This document shows, piece after piece, positions 23,901-34,396 of a stretch of DNA of 64,000 nt. The DNA comes from Strigops habroptila (taxonomy: Eukaryota; Chordata; Aves; Psittaciformes; Psittacidae). A program made the position numbers and the translations under genes. Where the stretch lies: contig NC_044277.2 of assembly GCF_004027225.2 (NCBI RefSeq), positions 99,999,725-100,063,724 of the forward strand, written 5' to 3'. The notes beneath the pieces are model-generated. The model was not told where the DNA came from, ran no database searches, and saw only the letters and a program-made list of their open reading frames with translations. Position 1 is the first letter of the stretch. Each line of letters begins with the position of its first letter.

Positions 23901-26900
23901 AGTTTGGCACACGTACAGCAAGCAGCACCATGCACAGAAGTTGGCCATAGCAAGTCAATTTTTCCTTCACTCTATGACTTCAGTGTTTCTCCATATTTCC
24001 AGCACATAAATAAAGCTGATGAAAAAAAACAACCAACAAAACCCAAAACCTCAACACACAGACCCCCCAGTGTGACCATCTTAAATGAGTCCTAATCTGA
24101 TTTCTGTCTTTCCTTGGTTAAGATGGGGAATGGACGACTCTTGCTTCTGACATTGCTGACTGCTGCTACAAAGCCAAAAATCTCTCCAAGGGGTTTATCT
24201 ACTGCTTCAGGATAGCCTGCACCAGTAAAGCAGGAATAAGCCCTTACAGTGACCCATCTGCCAAAGTGAAAATCACTGGGAAGGATCAAATGGGTAAGTT
24301 CAAATGCCAAGAAAGCACTATGTTTTCCCTACATTAAAACAATTGCATCCTTTTGGATGCGGGTCCAAAAGAGAAGAGGAAGTGAATCGAGACCAATTCC
24401 ACTTGGTTCAGGGTGGTTTAGGGCTTCCTCCTCTTTGGCTTTCTTATTTAAAAGTAAATTATTTTCTAATTCTGGACACAGTTAGGGGACTATGGGTAAA
24501 TATATAATAAATAATAAAATAATAACAATATGTAAATAAAAATAATACATAAATATATAATATAAATATAATAATTAAATAAAAATCTGGAAAATCTAGA
24601 TTACCCACTGAAGACATACTCATTTTCTGATGTGAAATCATGAGGAAACAGGTCTGGAACAATCAATGTACTGCTAAAGGCATTGATCTATTGGTACAGA
24701 GCTGCCACTGGTGAAAGCCCTGGACCTGCTCTTTGCTATGGACTCAGTCCTAAATTCAGTAGCTGATTTACACATTCTGGTGTTTGCTACTGGGAATTCT
24801 CACCCTACTGTGATGCATTTTTCAGCTGTATTTTGTCTCTGAAGTAAAGAAAGCTGGATTTACCATTTTTTCCACCTATTTGAATACTTTGTACTATCCA
24901 CATGTTTTTAAAATTAAGAACTCTATAACCCCACAGCAAATATATCCCTGTAGCAAAGGAAGCATTCTTTCTGCCAAGAAGTGGAAGGATGGTCTAACTG
25001 GAATTTCCTCCCAGTGGAGAGGATTATTCTGTAAAAATCAGTTCTCAGAGGTATTTTTAACTCACCCTAAATCCTCTGCTTTCCCAGGATTCATTAACAT
25101 ATCTCAATGTGTTCAGCATTTCCAAGCAGATGCTTGACTGTGCCATGGGATGCTTTCATATTTCAGGGAGCACTTGGACACAACCACATGCCAGAATGAA
25201 AGCAACAAGTTTCAGCTGCTGACTTGTTATGTGGGAAGATGAGACCCCATGGCTAAGATGTTTGCTATCATAGCACACAACATACAATCCATCTCATATA
25301 GTCGGGAGTGGTCACACCAGGGAATTACTGAGTGGACAGTCCAGAATCTGTTGCATTCAAATAGCTTTGAGTGCTGCCACTGGGAGACAACCTACAGACT
25401 TGCCTGGAGAAAGCTCTGCTGTCGTCTTTCTCATTGTTCGTAGATAGCGGAGGTGGCTTAGAGAGGGTCCAGTTTCCACATAGAGATGTTTTCCCTTGTA
25501 ATCCCTGTTGCTTTTTCTCTGCAGAGCTCCATGCTGCAATGCAGAGCTTCCCATCAGCTACTATTGAAGATGAGAGTGAAATAATCGCACCATCCGAGCC
25601 TTTCCCAACCTACCAGACCTACGCCTTCCAAACGGAGATCAAAAGGTAGTGAATCCAGCTGAGCTCTTAAACAGCCAGAGCAGAATGCTGCATGTGACTG
25701 GAGTTTAGAAAAGTCACTTTTATAATTGTGCTGCTCACCTGGTGTCATGGTGTTTTGTTGAAAACACCTCCACAGTAATACATATAAACCTGAGATCGTT
25801 GGTTGAGCGATCGTCATCTTGGTTTGGTAGGTGTGAATTTTCTGGGAGAGCAAAAGGGTCTGTTCTGAGCACTATGTTCTGGGCAGCACCAGATATTATG
25901 AAGTAAGCCCAGGGCTATCAACAGATCCTCTTCTTGCTTCATCAATCTTTGCTGCCACCAATTTCAGACATAGGGTTGGGATTCAACTTTCTCTGCCTAG
26001 AAGATAGGCACCAACTTCCATTGTCAGCAGTGGGTAGTTCTCTTGCTTGAGACAGGATGAGCCACCTTATCTCTCTCCAAAGGAGATAAGTTCTCACTGC
26101 TGCAATTGAAAGTGACCGTACAATTTAGAGTCTCAGGAGGATGTGCAAACTGTGACAATAGATGCAATAACTGCACATTGTGCACGGATGAAAAACACAG
26201 TAGGAGATCCTGGTGGTTTTAATGAACAGGAGCTCCTGGCTCTCCCAGGAGTAGCGGAGAAGCCTAACTTGCCTTTGATGTTCCTTTGTACCAGGGGGCG
26301 TTTCAGCATCGTCCGACAATGCAGGGAAAAAGAAAGCGGCAAGACTTTAGCTGCTAAAATTATCCCTTACTGGCAAGAGGACAAGCAGAATGTGCTCCTG
26401 GAGTACCAAGTCCTGAGGAAGCTTCATCATACAAACATTGCTCAGCTGAAGGGAGCCTACATCAGCCCACGGCACTTAGTGTTGATCCAGGAGATGTGTG
26501 TGGGACCAGAGCTACTCCACTCTTTGGCATTACGGTAATAACACGTGAATGGAAGAGGTTTCCAGTTAGGGCTGGTGTAGGGAGCAAAATGCCTATTGCT
26601 TTCCCCTGATAAACTGGATCATCTCTCTCCATCTGTTACAATGTGCTGTCATCACACATAGGATTTGTGATGCAGTTGTTCTTGAGACAAAAATCACTTC
26701 AGCTCCTTGTTAGGTTGGGGTAGGGGACAATTCAGGGCCACCCAGTTGAGATGTTGAAAGCAGTTTATTGTAGTTGATATGTACCCCCATCTCCCATCAC
26801 ATGTAGCTCAGGAAGCCTCATTTCTCCTCTGAATTGTTTCTCACAATGGCAGAAAATGGATCTGTTGAAATCCTCTGACTAAGGAGAAGGGATGATAAGC

Positions 26901-28811
26901 ATCAAATCTGCATTTTGATTTCTGCACAACCATCGCATTCTCTGTCATACAGCTCTACAACCTCCTGGACTTGCATCTGTAAACCTGACTCACAGTATGG
27001 ACTGGCCTCTCCATATACAATAGATCTGCTAAATTGAGTTGTTTCTTCTTGACTCTCAAGGACCTCATAGGATTACACATCCAGGGGAGGATGACAGTGG
27101 GTTTAGAATGGCACTCTTTGGCATGCAGATAGGACACCTCTACTTTCTATTCCTTTTCTTCTACCAGGACATCATACTCAGAAGTGGAGGTCCGAGATTA
27201 CCTGTGGCAGATCCTCAGTGCCATTGAGTACCTCCATGCACACAGCATCCTACATTTGGATCTCAGGTCTGAAAACATGATCATCACTGAGCCCAACCTG
27301 CTGAAACTCCTGGATTTTGGCAATGCACAGTTCTACACACAAGACAAAGTTATTACCATGGACAAGTGCATGGATTATGTTGAAACCATGGGTGAGTTCA
27401 ATCACCTCAACCCTGGCCTCGTATTATCCAATCTGTGGTAAACAGAAAGGCACAGCCGTTGGTCAAGGCAACAGCTGGCCCCAGCAAGCAGTCTTCCATG
27501 TACTGCCCTCTGTAACTGTGTGATTTTGCAGGAGCAGCTTGGGGTGATAGCCCTAGCAGCTAGAAGTCATGGCTGGCATATATGTGCCCAGAGCTCAGGG
27601 TATAGTATTACTGCCATTTGGTCTGATGTTCATTGAGGTCATTCACCTTAACCAGCTCACTAGTGCTAGAAGCTTTTTCTTCTTCACTCTTGGGAAAGTA
27701 ACGAAGCATAAAAGTACCTACTGCTTTTGTGTTGGTCTGAGTGCATTGGAGGGGAGCTTGGCTCACACCAGTTTGCTTTTCTAGCTCCAGAACTGCTGAC
27801 AGAGCAAGGAGCCCTCCCACAAACTGATATCTGGTCCGTTGGAATCACAGCCTTCATCATGTAAGTCAGTCTGTCCTTCCCTACCCTACTAGTGGCTTTA
27901 AAAGCACATTTTGAGAGTCATCAACCAAGGGAGATGCATTGACTCAGAGAGTTAACCTCAGTTGTGTCCCCCGTCCTTGGCAATGCTGCAGAAGGCTGTG
28001 TGGTGGAGGGTATGGAGCTGGCTGCACCATACAAGGATCCCCAGCCCCAGAGATGTCTCTGCTTAGAGTAAGGAGGAAGTTTTACAAGACCGCAGCTGCT
28101 GGTGTTCCTCATCAGCCTCATCTGAAAAGCCCTGACTTTGGCAAGAAAATTCAAATCACACCAAGTGGAAAAGCAGCCAAAGTCATGAAACTCACTGAAG
28201 CACAGTAGCATTTGGGGGTTTGTTTTCCCATATGATATTTCTGTGCATCGTTGTGACCCCCCTCTCACTGCTGGGTGGGAATTCCTGGGAGAAGGAACAT
28301 CCTGAGTGATGCCCTTCATGCTGATCAACTCTCTTCTTTTGGGGCAGGCTGAGTGCCAACTACCCTGTCAGCTCCGACGCAGCCTGCGAGTTTCTGAGAA
28401 TGGCCAGGAAGGGTAAAGTGAAGCTCACGCGGTGCTATGCGGGTCTCTCTGGGGGAGCAGTGTCCTTCCTCCAGAGCACGCTGTGTGCAAACCCCTGGTA
28501 AGATGGTGTCTGTTCTCCCAACAGCACAGATTATGCAGCTCCAGGCTATTGTCCTTTCTTTCTCTCCATCCGCAAGAAGCCTCCGCAACCAGCACAGATC
28601 TCCAGCTGACCTCCTCACCTCTGTTTTTTCTAGGGGAAGGCCATCAGCCTCAGAGTGCCTTCAGAGCCCATGGCTCCAGGAGACAGGCTTGGACAACAGG
28701 CAGCAAGCACTGGTGACCTTCCCCACTACCAAACTGAGGAATTTCCTCACTGAACGGGAAAAGAAAAGGGGCCTGCTGTGCTCCAAGTATGGCCTCATGA
28801 TTGCACAGTGA
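2756..28811 (+). CDS. OBSCN: obscurin, 3' part of gene (linker, Ig, kinase 1, inter-kinase, Ig, FN3, kinase 2); 5' end off-window
   Basis: Obscurin is a giant sarcomeric protein at Z-discs and M-bands. It links myofibrils to the sarcoplasmic reticulum and carries Rho-GEF and two kinase domains. I traced 26 exons with matching phases: 2756-3013, 5363-5486, 5829-5956, 6321-6433, 8297-8465, 9301-9382, 9958-10158, 10720-10780, 11952-12029, 12176-12348, 12895-12921, 13448-13600, 14355-14400, 14964-15041, 15922-18565, 19207-19329, 21208-21318, 21445-21612, 22066-22188, 24123-24293, 25525-25645, 26295-26534, 27168-27391, 27785-27860, 28348-28497 and 28634-28811 (TGA stop). They sum to 2,005 codons with no internal stop. 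The inter-kinase block [17 protein letters not shown] and the tail [16 protein letters not shown] match remembered human obscurin closely. SPEG has the same domain order but fits these blocks less well. Further exons may be missed between 3014 and 5362. Confidence 0.92.
4888..5003 (+). mobile_element. CR1 LINE, 3' end fragment
   Basis: The sequence reads tatttaaaagatgtgtagat, then cacttggcagtgctgggtta, and ends ttccaaactaaacgattctatga. This is a CR1 3' end in sense orientation inside an OBSCN intron. Confidence 0.85.
6321..8465 (+). CDS. OBSCN: OBSCN Ig (I-set) domain before kinase 1
   Basis: Two exons, 6321-6433 and 8297-8465, join in phase 0. Together they give an I-set immunoglobulin fold starting [17 protein letters not shown]. 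The strand-C tryptophan is in VLWFK, and the [15 protein letters not shown] motif holds the strand-F cysteine and the usual D-x-G-x-Y-x-C pattern. The first exon has a cysteine (GECAKF) a few residues from the expected strand-B position. The segment corresponds to the Ig directly before the first kinase in human obscurin. The intron between the exons (6434-8296) holds a 63-bp internal duplication, reported separately. Confidence 0.9.
6651..6713. repeat. 63-bp intronic duplicate, copy 1
   Basis: The stretch from tttgctgagcaggcaaccaa to gaaaggagattggttcc recurs nearly unchanged (one visible difference) at 7382-7445 in the same intron and same orientation. Flanks outside the unit differ. Confidence 0.85.
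7382..7445. repeat. 63-bp intronic duplicate, copy 2
   Basis: Second copy of the unit at 6651-6713. It differs at one visible site (ctgaggacc versus ctggggacc). It does not resemble CR1. Confidence 0.85.
8640..8650. repeat. CA repeat and T-run before a CR1 insertion
   Basis: A short (CA)n/(CGCA) tract at about 8609-8630 is followed by a T-run near 8641-8650 in the OBSCN intron. It is a candidate length polymorphism and has no coding role. Confidence 0.5.
8711..9068 (+). mobile_element. CR1 LINE fragment, 3' part
   Basis: CR1 in sense orientation: it runs through aggctgagagagctggggtt, gttcagcctggagaagagaa, ggtggtgaggccctggcaca and caacctggtctagtggaa, and ends with tctacgattctatg. The copy is 5'-truncated and lies between OBSCN exons 5 and 6. 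Confidence 0.92.
9301..15041 (+). CDS. OBSCN: OBSCN protein kinase domain 1
   Basis: This is a MLCK/titin-like Ser/Thr kinase spread over nine exons (9301-9382 to 14964-15041). It starts [20 protein letters not shown] (glycine loop). Visible catalytic parts are the AAKFIP lysine, the QERDIL alpha-C glutamate, the catalytic loop HLDIK (HLD instead of HRD, as in this family), DFGFAQ and the APE motif (VAPEIV). All essential residues are present, so the domain could be active. Exon 12895-12921 is only 27 nt (beta/alpha-F start, AVGVITYL). The donor after exon 9958-10158 is a weak GTATCC, but the joined codon restores [12 protein letters not shown]. The C-terminal helices ([18 protein letters not shown]) lead directly into the inter-kinase exon. 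Confidence 0.93.
11205..11265 (-). mobile_element. CR1 LINE, internally deleted antisense fragment
   Basis: It starts with aaatcataggctggcttggg and ttggaagcatcatctagttc, the antisense CR1 3' end. It then jumps directly to tcttctccaggctgaacag, a CR1 segment that lies several hundred bases away in complete copies. This CR1 therefore has an internal deletion. The fragment sits at the left end of the duplicated unit described separately. Confidence 0.75.
11257..11528. repeat. intragenic direct duplication, copy A
   Basis: About 270 bp running from tcttctccaggctgaacag through cacgtgtcctatatttatta to ctacatatggtcaaaaa. It recurs at 20497-20763 in the same orientation with moderate divergence. Both copies share two CR1 junctions and non-CR1 filler, so they look like one duplicated block rather than independent insertions. 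Confidence 0.78.
11362..11420 (-). mobile_element. CR1 LINE, short antisense 3' end
   Basis: The sequence catagaatcatagaatggtt then tgggttggaaagg is the antisense CR1 terminal repeat. It is embedded in the duplicated unit, copy A. Confidence 0.8.
15922..18565 (+). CDS. OBSCN: OBSCN inter-kinase exon, about 880 residues, largely disordered
   Basis: This single 2,644-nt exon starts in phase 0 after a strong polypyrimidine acceptor and ends in phase 1 (GAAG/GTAAGT). It opens with [19 protein letters not shown], a conserved post-kinase segment shared by obscurin and SPEG. Ser/Glu-rich low-complexity sequence follows, including [15 protein letters not shown] and an EEEEEG run. Around 17194-17835 there is a degenerate repeat of about 40 residues, six copies, marked by S-x-x-LEG. 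A conserved block near 18065-18160 ([17 protein letters not shown], then [14 protein letters not shown]) identifies obscurin. The end ([17 protein letters not shown]) is preceded by a tandem SVEQ-SVEQ duplication. Apart from the conserved blocks, sequence drift is expected. Confidence 0.93.
19207..19329 (+). CDS. OBSCN: OBSCN linker exon before the Ig of the C-terminal half
   Basis: The acceptor is tcatcctttctcaaaacag. I chose this start because an in-frame TAA lies a little upstream (19146-19148) and phase 1 is required. It encodes [19 protein letters not shown], then [22 protein letters not shown], a basic linker comparable with the human LASFRLSGLKS linker. The donor is AAG/GTATTG. Phase 1 to phase 1, 41 codons. 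Confidence 0.8.
20171..20512 (-). mobile_element. CR1 LINE fragment, antisense
   Basis: A reverse-complement CR1 starts tcataaaatcctagaatggt, passes ccactagaccaggttgctcc and ggcagccacagcttctctgg, and ends ttctccaggctgaac. It lies in the OBSCN intron between the linker exon and the Ig exon. Confidence 0.92.
20497..20763. repeat. intragenic direct duplication, copy B
   Basis: Partner of 11257-11528. Shared non-CR1 words include aaagctgaagctagctgta, tcttcactccttgttcagtc and gattggatctacatatggtc. Copy B keeps the complete upstream CR1, whereas copy A has the internally deleted form. Confidence 0.78.
20598..20650 (-). mobile_element. CR1 LINE, short antisense 3' end
   Basis: The sequence catagaatcatagaatggtt, tgggttggaaaggtcca is an antisense CR1 terminus within duplication copy B. 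Confidence 0.8.
20764..20945 (-). mobile_element. CR1 LINE body fragment, antisense
   Basis: It contains agaagttcttcctaatatct, ctctgtcagtttaaagccat, cccccttgtcctgtcccta and cttttcttctccaggctgaa. These are antisense CR1 body sequences abutting duplication copy B. Confidence 0.82.
21208..21612 (+). CDS. OBSCN: OBSCN Ig domain between the kinases
   Basis: Two phase-1 exons (21208-21318 and 21445-21612) form an I-set Ig. It reads [21 protein letters not shown] at the start, with SC (strand B), IDWFRDGTPV (strand C) and [15 protein letters not shown] (strand F). This matches the inter-kinase Ig of obscurin by position and by strings such as [12 protein letters not shown]. The intron between the exons is only 126 nt. 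Confidence 0.92.
21927..21971. repeat. (TA)n palindromic tract
   Basis: An alternating TA-rich run (acacatatatatatttaaat, atatatatgttatacatata) in the intron before the first FN3 exon. It is self-complementary and may be length-variable. Confidence 0.7.
22066..24293 (+). CDS. OBSCN: OBSCN fibronectin type III domain
   Basis: Two phase-1 exons (22066-22188 and 24123-24293) encode an FN3 module: [20 protein letters not shown] then [21 protein letters not shown], and [20 protein letters not shown] followed by [20 protein letters not shown]. The conserved strand-B tryptophan and the YSDPS end are visible. It occupies the expected place directly before kinase 2. Confidence 0.92.
24497..24592. repeat. 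A/T-only low-complexity tract
   Basis: About 95 nt built almost only of A and T with repeating aataa/taaata units (aatatataataaataataa and similar). It lies in the intron after FN3 exon 24123-24293. No coding or mobile-element signal is visible. Confidence 0.75.
25525..28811 (+). CDS. OBSCN: OBSCN protein kinase domain 2 and C-terminus
   Basis: Six exons (25525-25645, 26295-26534, 27168-27391, 27785-27860, 28348-28497, 28634-28811) end at TGA 28809-28811. The kinase begins [16 protein letters not shown] and has the AAKIIPY lysine, [16 protein letters not shown] (catalytic Asp kept, but the loop lysine of HxDxK is Arg), LLDFGNAQ (DFG kept) and MAPELL. The activation segment is short. I remember human obscurin having DLG at the DFG site, so the DFG here would be closer to a standard kinase. 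The tail [20 protein letters not shown] then [12 protein letters not shown] closes the protein. The Arg in the catalytic loop makes weak or altered activity possible. Confidence 0.94.
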
Positions 28812-29427
28812 TAGGGATGCGGCGACAAACGTGAATTGTCTCCCTCTCCCCTTCTGCACTTAGTCTTTGGTACCAAATAGTCCTGCCAAGTTGCTGTGCA
28901 TTGCCTGAGCTGGGGTAACTACTCTCTGCGAATGAGATTTAACATAATTGAGCAAATTAATCTATATATTTGCACTGCCAAAAAGTAAGAACAGAAATAC
29001 AGACTGTTAACATGGCTCAGCTGACCAACCGTAACTTGACAGTACGTGTGTCATGCTCCCTGGCATAACCAGGGAAGGTTTCTGAATGGGACTAGCCACC
29101 AGCCCCAAGCAGCTTTGCAACCCCTTCCCTGAGGTCAGAAAGACCCCATGTGCGCAAGTGGTGGGCCCTGGCTTCTGTCTCTGGCCTCAGACGAGATAAC
29201 GCTTCCAGATGTGGCTCATGCCACTGCAGCAAGGTCTGAGTGACTGGTGCGTTTCTCACCTGCCTCCAATCCAAAAGAATTCAATGACCAGTTATGAAGG
29301 GAAAACAGGGAAGAGTGAAGCACTTTTGGGGAGCTAACATTAAGACAGCAATGTGTTTTCAGGCTTTGGATGTAGACATACAACTACATAAAGCCCTGAG
29401 CAACATGGCCTGAGCTGACAGCTTACC

Positions 29428-29504
29428 TTGCTTTGAGCAGAAGGTTGGTCTAGAGACCTCCTGAGCTCTCTCCCAACCTGACTTGTCCCATGATCCTATG
29501 TCTT
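29428..29504 (+). mobile_element. diverged CR1 LINE 3' end
   Basis: The sequence tttgagcagaaggttggtct, agagacctcc, then cccatgatcctatg resembles the end of an older CR1 subfamily in sense orientation. It is diverged, so confidence is moderate. Confidence 0.6.
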
Positions 29505-32500
29505 TGTCAAGTTCCAGACACAAGGCTGCAGTGGCAGGACTCTGCTAGCATCCATCAGCAGCCAGGCTCAGCATATCACTTACCTGGCCAAGTTCTCCAC
29601 CATGCCATGGGCCTGACCCACGATTAAGCATGGGGCTAGAGGGCTCTTCTAGCTGTGGAACAACAAGAGGCTGCAAAGGAGGGTGGTGTGTTATGTGTGC
29701 GACAGTGGTACCACAGAGGAGATTTTAACCAGGGCTTTTTGTATTCTAGTAGGAAACTCTTTCCTGCCCAAGTCACAAGAAAGAAGCAGTGACGCTCTCT
29801 GTGAAAGCAGCCTTGTATCTTGACTGTAGCACAAGATGTCTATGGGGAGGGTAAGAGCAATCAGATTTCCAGTAATGGTAAATTGCTCATCCTACTCCTG
29901 CAAGAGGCCATAGCTTGCTTAGCTTTGAGAAGAGTTACTGTTCTCCCTGGGGCCCAAGTTGACCCTCTGAATGTCACTCCACTTGTGCAGCCCAGCTTCT
30001 GCTCTCCTAGAGCCCAGCCCACTGCTCAGTGAGATGTGTGGCTCCATGGGGGTTCACCAGCTCTTTATGGGCACCTGCACTGTCATGTCTGCAGAGCTGA
30101 CCAAGCTCCTCAAAGATTTCAAGGCTTGAAACACCACAAAACTTAGTCTGAGGGGCATGTATTTGAAGTCTTCCATTAGACCTAGATGACAGAGTTGTCC
30201 ATCACATAGGATATCACAGTAACCTCTCACCTGTCTATCTCTCCATCAATTATCTTTAAAATGTGTTAAAGAACAAACTTACAGAAACAACTCTTGAAGA
30301 AACCAAGCTGTAACTTGGTGTATGGGCATCTCATGTTCCCTATGGCCAGGATGCACTGGAGCATTTAGTTGTATGGCTTACCCCATAAGCAGGGCTGAAA
30401 CAGGCTTGCAGAGAACGCCTTATCCAAGCACACCCAAGCTGTCAGGCAATGGTGTGAGTGGTTCATTGCACCCTTGCTTTGCTCCCCACCAAAAACACTC
30501 CCCCCATTCTGCCTGGCTTCACTGTGTTTGTATACCATGCCCTGCCTGTCACGGGGTATTTCCGCATATGCTGTGACTTGTGGAAATAACTTGGCCACCA
30601 GACAGTAAAGGCAGCACACGCAATAGTGGCAACGATCTCGCTATATGCAGATGCTGTAGCACTAAGAGACTTTGCCAATTTGAAGCCAGGCTACTCTTCT
30701 CTGGGGACTGCAGAGGCATATCTACCAGGAGATGTGGCAGCAGTGTCACTGGCAAATGCTGCGTGGTTTAATTCTTTAAAAAAAAAAAAAAAAAGAAAAA
30801 AAAATCCTGAACTTTCATGTTCTTCTTTTTCCTTCAAATCCGCTTTCCTTTGCAATGGATGGTGTTAGCTATGTCATTGCTTTGTACTTATAACCTCAGT
30901 GTTCCTTTGAGTTTCTCTGAAGTGAATGATGTATTTATTGGTGCAGCTGAGTTTCTTCAATTTTCCTTACAAGCAGCAGTAAGTGGAGGCTTTCTCAGAG
31001 CCGCATCTGGCTGTGTTTAGAGGAACGAGAACACAGTTCCTAATGCATTACCGTTTAATACTAGAAGTGATGCCATTTAACCAGGGGTGATCTTTTCCAA
31101 TATATTGTTCCAAATCTGAAGCATGCAGCATTACAATGCCTTCCCTTGCACAGTGTGCGGAGTAGCAGTTGTAACTGGGAGCAGAGGAGCTTTCATTGTG
31201 CTGTGGAGAGGAGACACCAGCTCAATACATCGAAAAGCTTTGAATGTCAAAGTAATAATTGTCTTCACTATGCACTACAGAAGAGAAAACCAGGAGTTTA
31301 GGACCAGACTCCATGCTCAGTTCTCTTGGGGGGACAGATGACTTACATGAGACACACACTGCAATGAGGTCTATCCCCCAGTAGACTTTTCAAGACCCTG
31401 TATTCCTTCCAATTTAACTTATTACAAATCCAGTAAGGTTTCTGTTGGCACAGGCTGGTTCTTTACTCTTGCTGGTACATTTTGGGATGGAAAGCTCAGT
31501 GCCAGAGGAGAACCCATCTAAACATTAAACTTCACTGCAGATTAACTCATTTGGAGCTTCCACACTCTTCCATATATGACCCAAATCAAGTGATTCTTAT
31601 TTTTTCCTTTTGTTTCTCCCATTTGAGCATGTCTGAAGTCATAAAACACTCAATATTGTTTGGTTAAATAAACCATTCTAACAACGAAGTAAAACCAGAT
31701 TTCTCTGCTGAATCATGGTCATAGTCATTATTTTTATATGCCTTTCCCAAGCCCAGTCCATGTTTGTGCAAGACCCATCTCTCTTCCCTCAACTCTAACC
31801 TAGGGTCCCTACAAATGATAACCACAAATATTCACTGTGCTTTAGCAGTGAACAACCTTCATGCAAACCATCCACACAAAGAATCCTCTTGCTAGAGCCT
31901 TGGAGTGAGGACATTGCTTGGGCAGGATGTCACTATGGCTCTGACCTGCTCAGCTATCCCAAGGATTCCCGGACATAGTTTGGAGCTTGCAAAGATCAAA
32001 CTATTGACCACAACATGGGAAGAGCTCCATCTTAACTCTTGGTAGCAAAGAAATGAATCCACAGCTGACAAAAAAGAGGTAAGAACTGTAGAGGGGAATA
32101 TGGAAATCGGGAAAAGGTGCTGGAATTGCTAATGGGAATATTAGCTGGCACAGTAAGGCTTGTGCAGTTGCAGGCAGTTTTTGTTTTCCTTGGCTCTGCC
32201 AGAGCTCCTCGGTAAGTTTTTGCCTGAATTTGCACCATAGCAAAGTCTGGGCTAGTGCCCAGTCTGCCAATACAGGATAATTTGCCCTCGACATGCAGTT
32301 ACAACATAACCATGCCCTCTGCAGAACAAAACACAATCTGGATTTGATGTTTGGACACACATGCAAATGTTTGAATTTCATTCTCTGGTCTTACATAACC
32401 TCTAAAGTCCAAGGTTAGCATCAGCGTTAAAATCAACCCACTGTCATCTGCATGGTTAAGGCTGTGATTTAACTTCTGTAAGGACTGGTGTTGTCAGAAC

Positions 32501-32645
32501 CCTGATTATTGAAGGGGAAAAAAAAAGCAACACAGAACTTGTAGAGCAAAATTTTGTCCTGCACCGGATCCAGGGGCTAAAAGAGATGTTTGGGGGCTCA
32601 TAAGGTCTCAGTGGCTGTAGCCTGTAAGGGATTGAGTTGTTTTCT

Positions 32646-32755
32646 CATAGAATCATAGAATGGTTTGGGTTGGAAAGGACCTTAAGATCATCTAGTTCCA
32701 ACCCCGCTGCCATGGGCAGGGACACCTTACACTAGACCATGCTGCCTAGCCCCTT
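32646..32755 (-). mobile_element. CR1 LINE, antisense 3' end
   Basis: The sequence tcatagaatcatagaatggt, tgggttggaaaggacctt, then ccatgggcagggacacctta. This is a short antisense CR1 in the OBSCN-CYP8B1 interval. Confidence 0.9.
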
Positions 32756-33724
32756 CCCATCACCCCATCCCATTCCTTATAGCCTCCTTGGGCCTTTGCA
32801 TAGGATGGGGTCTCAATTTGGAGAGCGGGTAGCACTTTTCAATAGGCATCTTCTGGGTACACTATTGACCCATGTGGCTCAAGGAGAGAGTGGAAGAGCT
32901 CACCCCTGACCAAGGCTCAAGCACTGCAACCCAGACAGCCATTCCCTCGCAGGAGGGCAGACTTGTCCTCGGCCAGCAGGCAGACTCCAAAATTTCTGGG
33001 CTTGTGCAATGATTCGGGTTAAAGCAGGGAGCTGGTTTGGTGCTGGGGGGGATCCTGCCTCAGCTGTATGTACCCTGCTCCAGCTGTGTTACAGTCGGTG
33101 GGATGAAAGCAGACACATACACAGACAGCTTTTTTATCCCCAGATACTGTCCACAAGACAGGGCTTGAAGGCACAACCTCCTGCAGCCCTGGAAAGGCAG
33201 GTGACTGCATGTATTCCCATAGATACACGAAAATGGTACTGTAGGTTATTAGCAGTTTGCAATTCCCTTCTCTCCCATGGATGTGGTAAATGAGATTGGC
33301 AAGATCTCTCTCCTTTTCTTACACATGGAATGGGAAGGAGCTGTTGCTATGTCCTTGCTCAGTACATTCCACCTCTGCTCCCTTGCGGATCTCCTCTCAT
33401 ACAAGAAGGGGACTATAGGCAAGACTATTTGAAATCCCCAAGGAAATTCTTACATCTCTGGAGAGGATATTTGTTGTTCTCTGTCATTTCAGGGGTTTAC
33501 TATGAGCTGATGCCATCCTGCAATGATAATTCATGCAGAAAAATAAATGAGTCAGTAAGGAGCTGGCAAGAGAATAATGAACTCCCAACGCTGGTGCGCA
33601 GCCGGGCTTACCCCCAGGCTCTCAGGACACTTCACTTACTTGCCAGTTCAGCTGGCCTGATCATCACGTGCACACTAGTGCCAGCTGCTGGCACAATGGA
33701 CACAGAGGTCCTCTGACTCATGGT

Positions 33725-33975
33725 CTTTAAGGAAAGGATTTTAATAAGACAATAGGACAGACTGTGCTGATCAGGTGCAGGGTGTGATGGACCAGCCGAC
33801 TATTTTCACACAACCAGCCCTCTTTGTCCCTTTACCCCTCTATTTTCCGCCCCAAGTCCCCTAAATGCCTCCTTTTTCACACCTTTGGGTTCCTCCCCTA
33901 AACATTCCACCATGAGTCCTGTGCGATCTCAAAATGTTCTTCCCCTGTATGCCATAAGATGTCCCTCATCCCTTG
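33725..33975. repeat. LTR-like dispersed repeat, copy 1
   Basis: A pyrimidine-rich block opens with ttttaataagacaataggac and continues with cacacaaccagccctctttg and cacctttgggttcctcccct. A second, diverged copy lies at 37365-37575 in the same orientation. The family was not recognised. A solitary LTR fragment or an old non-autonomous element are both possible. It looks old and incomplete. Confidence 0.5.
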
Positions 33976-34396
33976 ACAGCAATCCCCCTTACTCCAGATA
34001 GTGATCCAGAGAGCTGCTCTGGGTGGCACATCTTACTGGGTCTCATGCTGGGACCATGGGGCTGGTGGCTCTGCCGGACAGCCCTGGGAGGGACCTGGAC
34101 AAAATACTTGTTTCTTGGAGTCCTTAATTTGGGTTCCCACCTGCCAATAAGTCCCTGTGCTCCTCTGGGCTTGTGCAGATGGGCTTTTGATAGGCAGATG
34201 GCCCTCTGGATGGGGCTGGCAGTGGCCTAGCACAGTACTCTTTTTCTTTCTGCACTCCTGTGTTGGAGTGTAGATGAGCTTTTATTACATATAACCACAA
34301 TAACCGGAGACCCAGAGCAGCAATACATGTAAAGGAGGTAAAGACAAAAGCCGTCATAGCTGTGAAGCAAACAAGATCATAAGAGGATGGCGCCAG

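Larger units (their letters stand above)
28812..34394. other. OBSCN 3' UTR / intergenic stretch
   Basis: There is no canonical AATAAA close to the OBSCN stop, so the 3' end of the mRNA is not fixed. The nearest clear signal I noted is AATAAA at 31667-31672, 2.9 kb away. An A-rich run lies at about 30778-30804. Open stretches here have no family resemblance. CR1 pieces and one LTR-like piece are listed separately. Confidence 0.55.

Noticed and set aside
15922-28811. Assignment of the two-kinase gene to SPEG
   Set aside because: SPEG shares the kinase-linker-Ig-FN3-kinase order. However, the [21 protein letters not shown] block, the FN3 strings and the KLRNFL...REKKR tail fit obscurin better.
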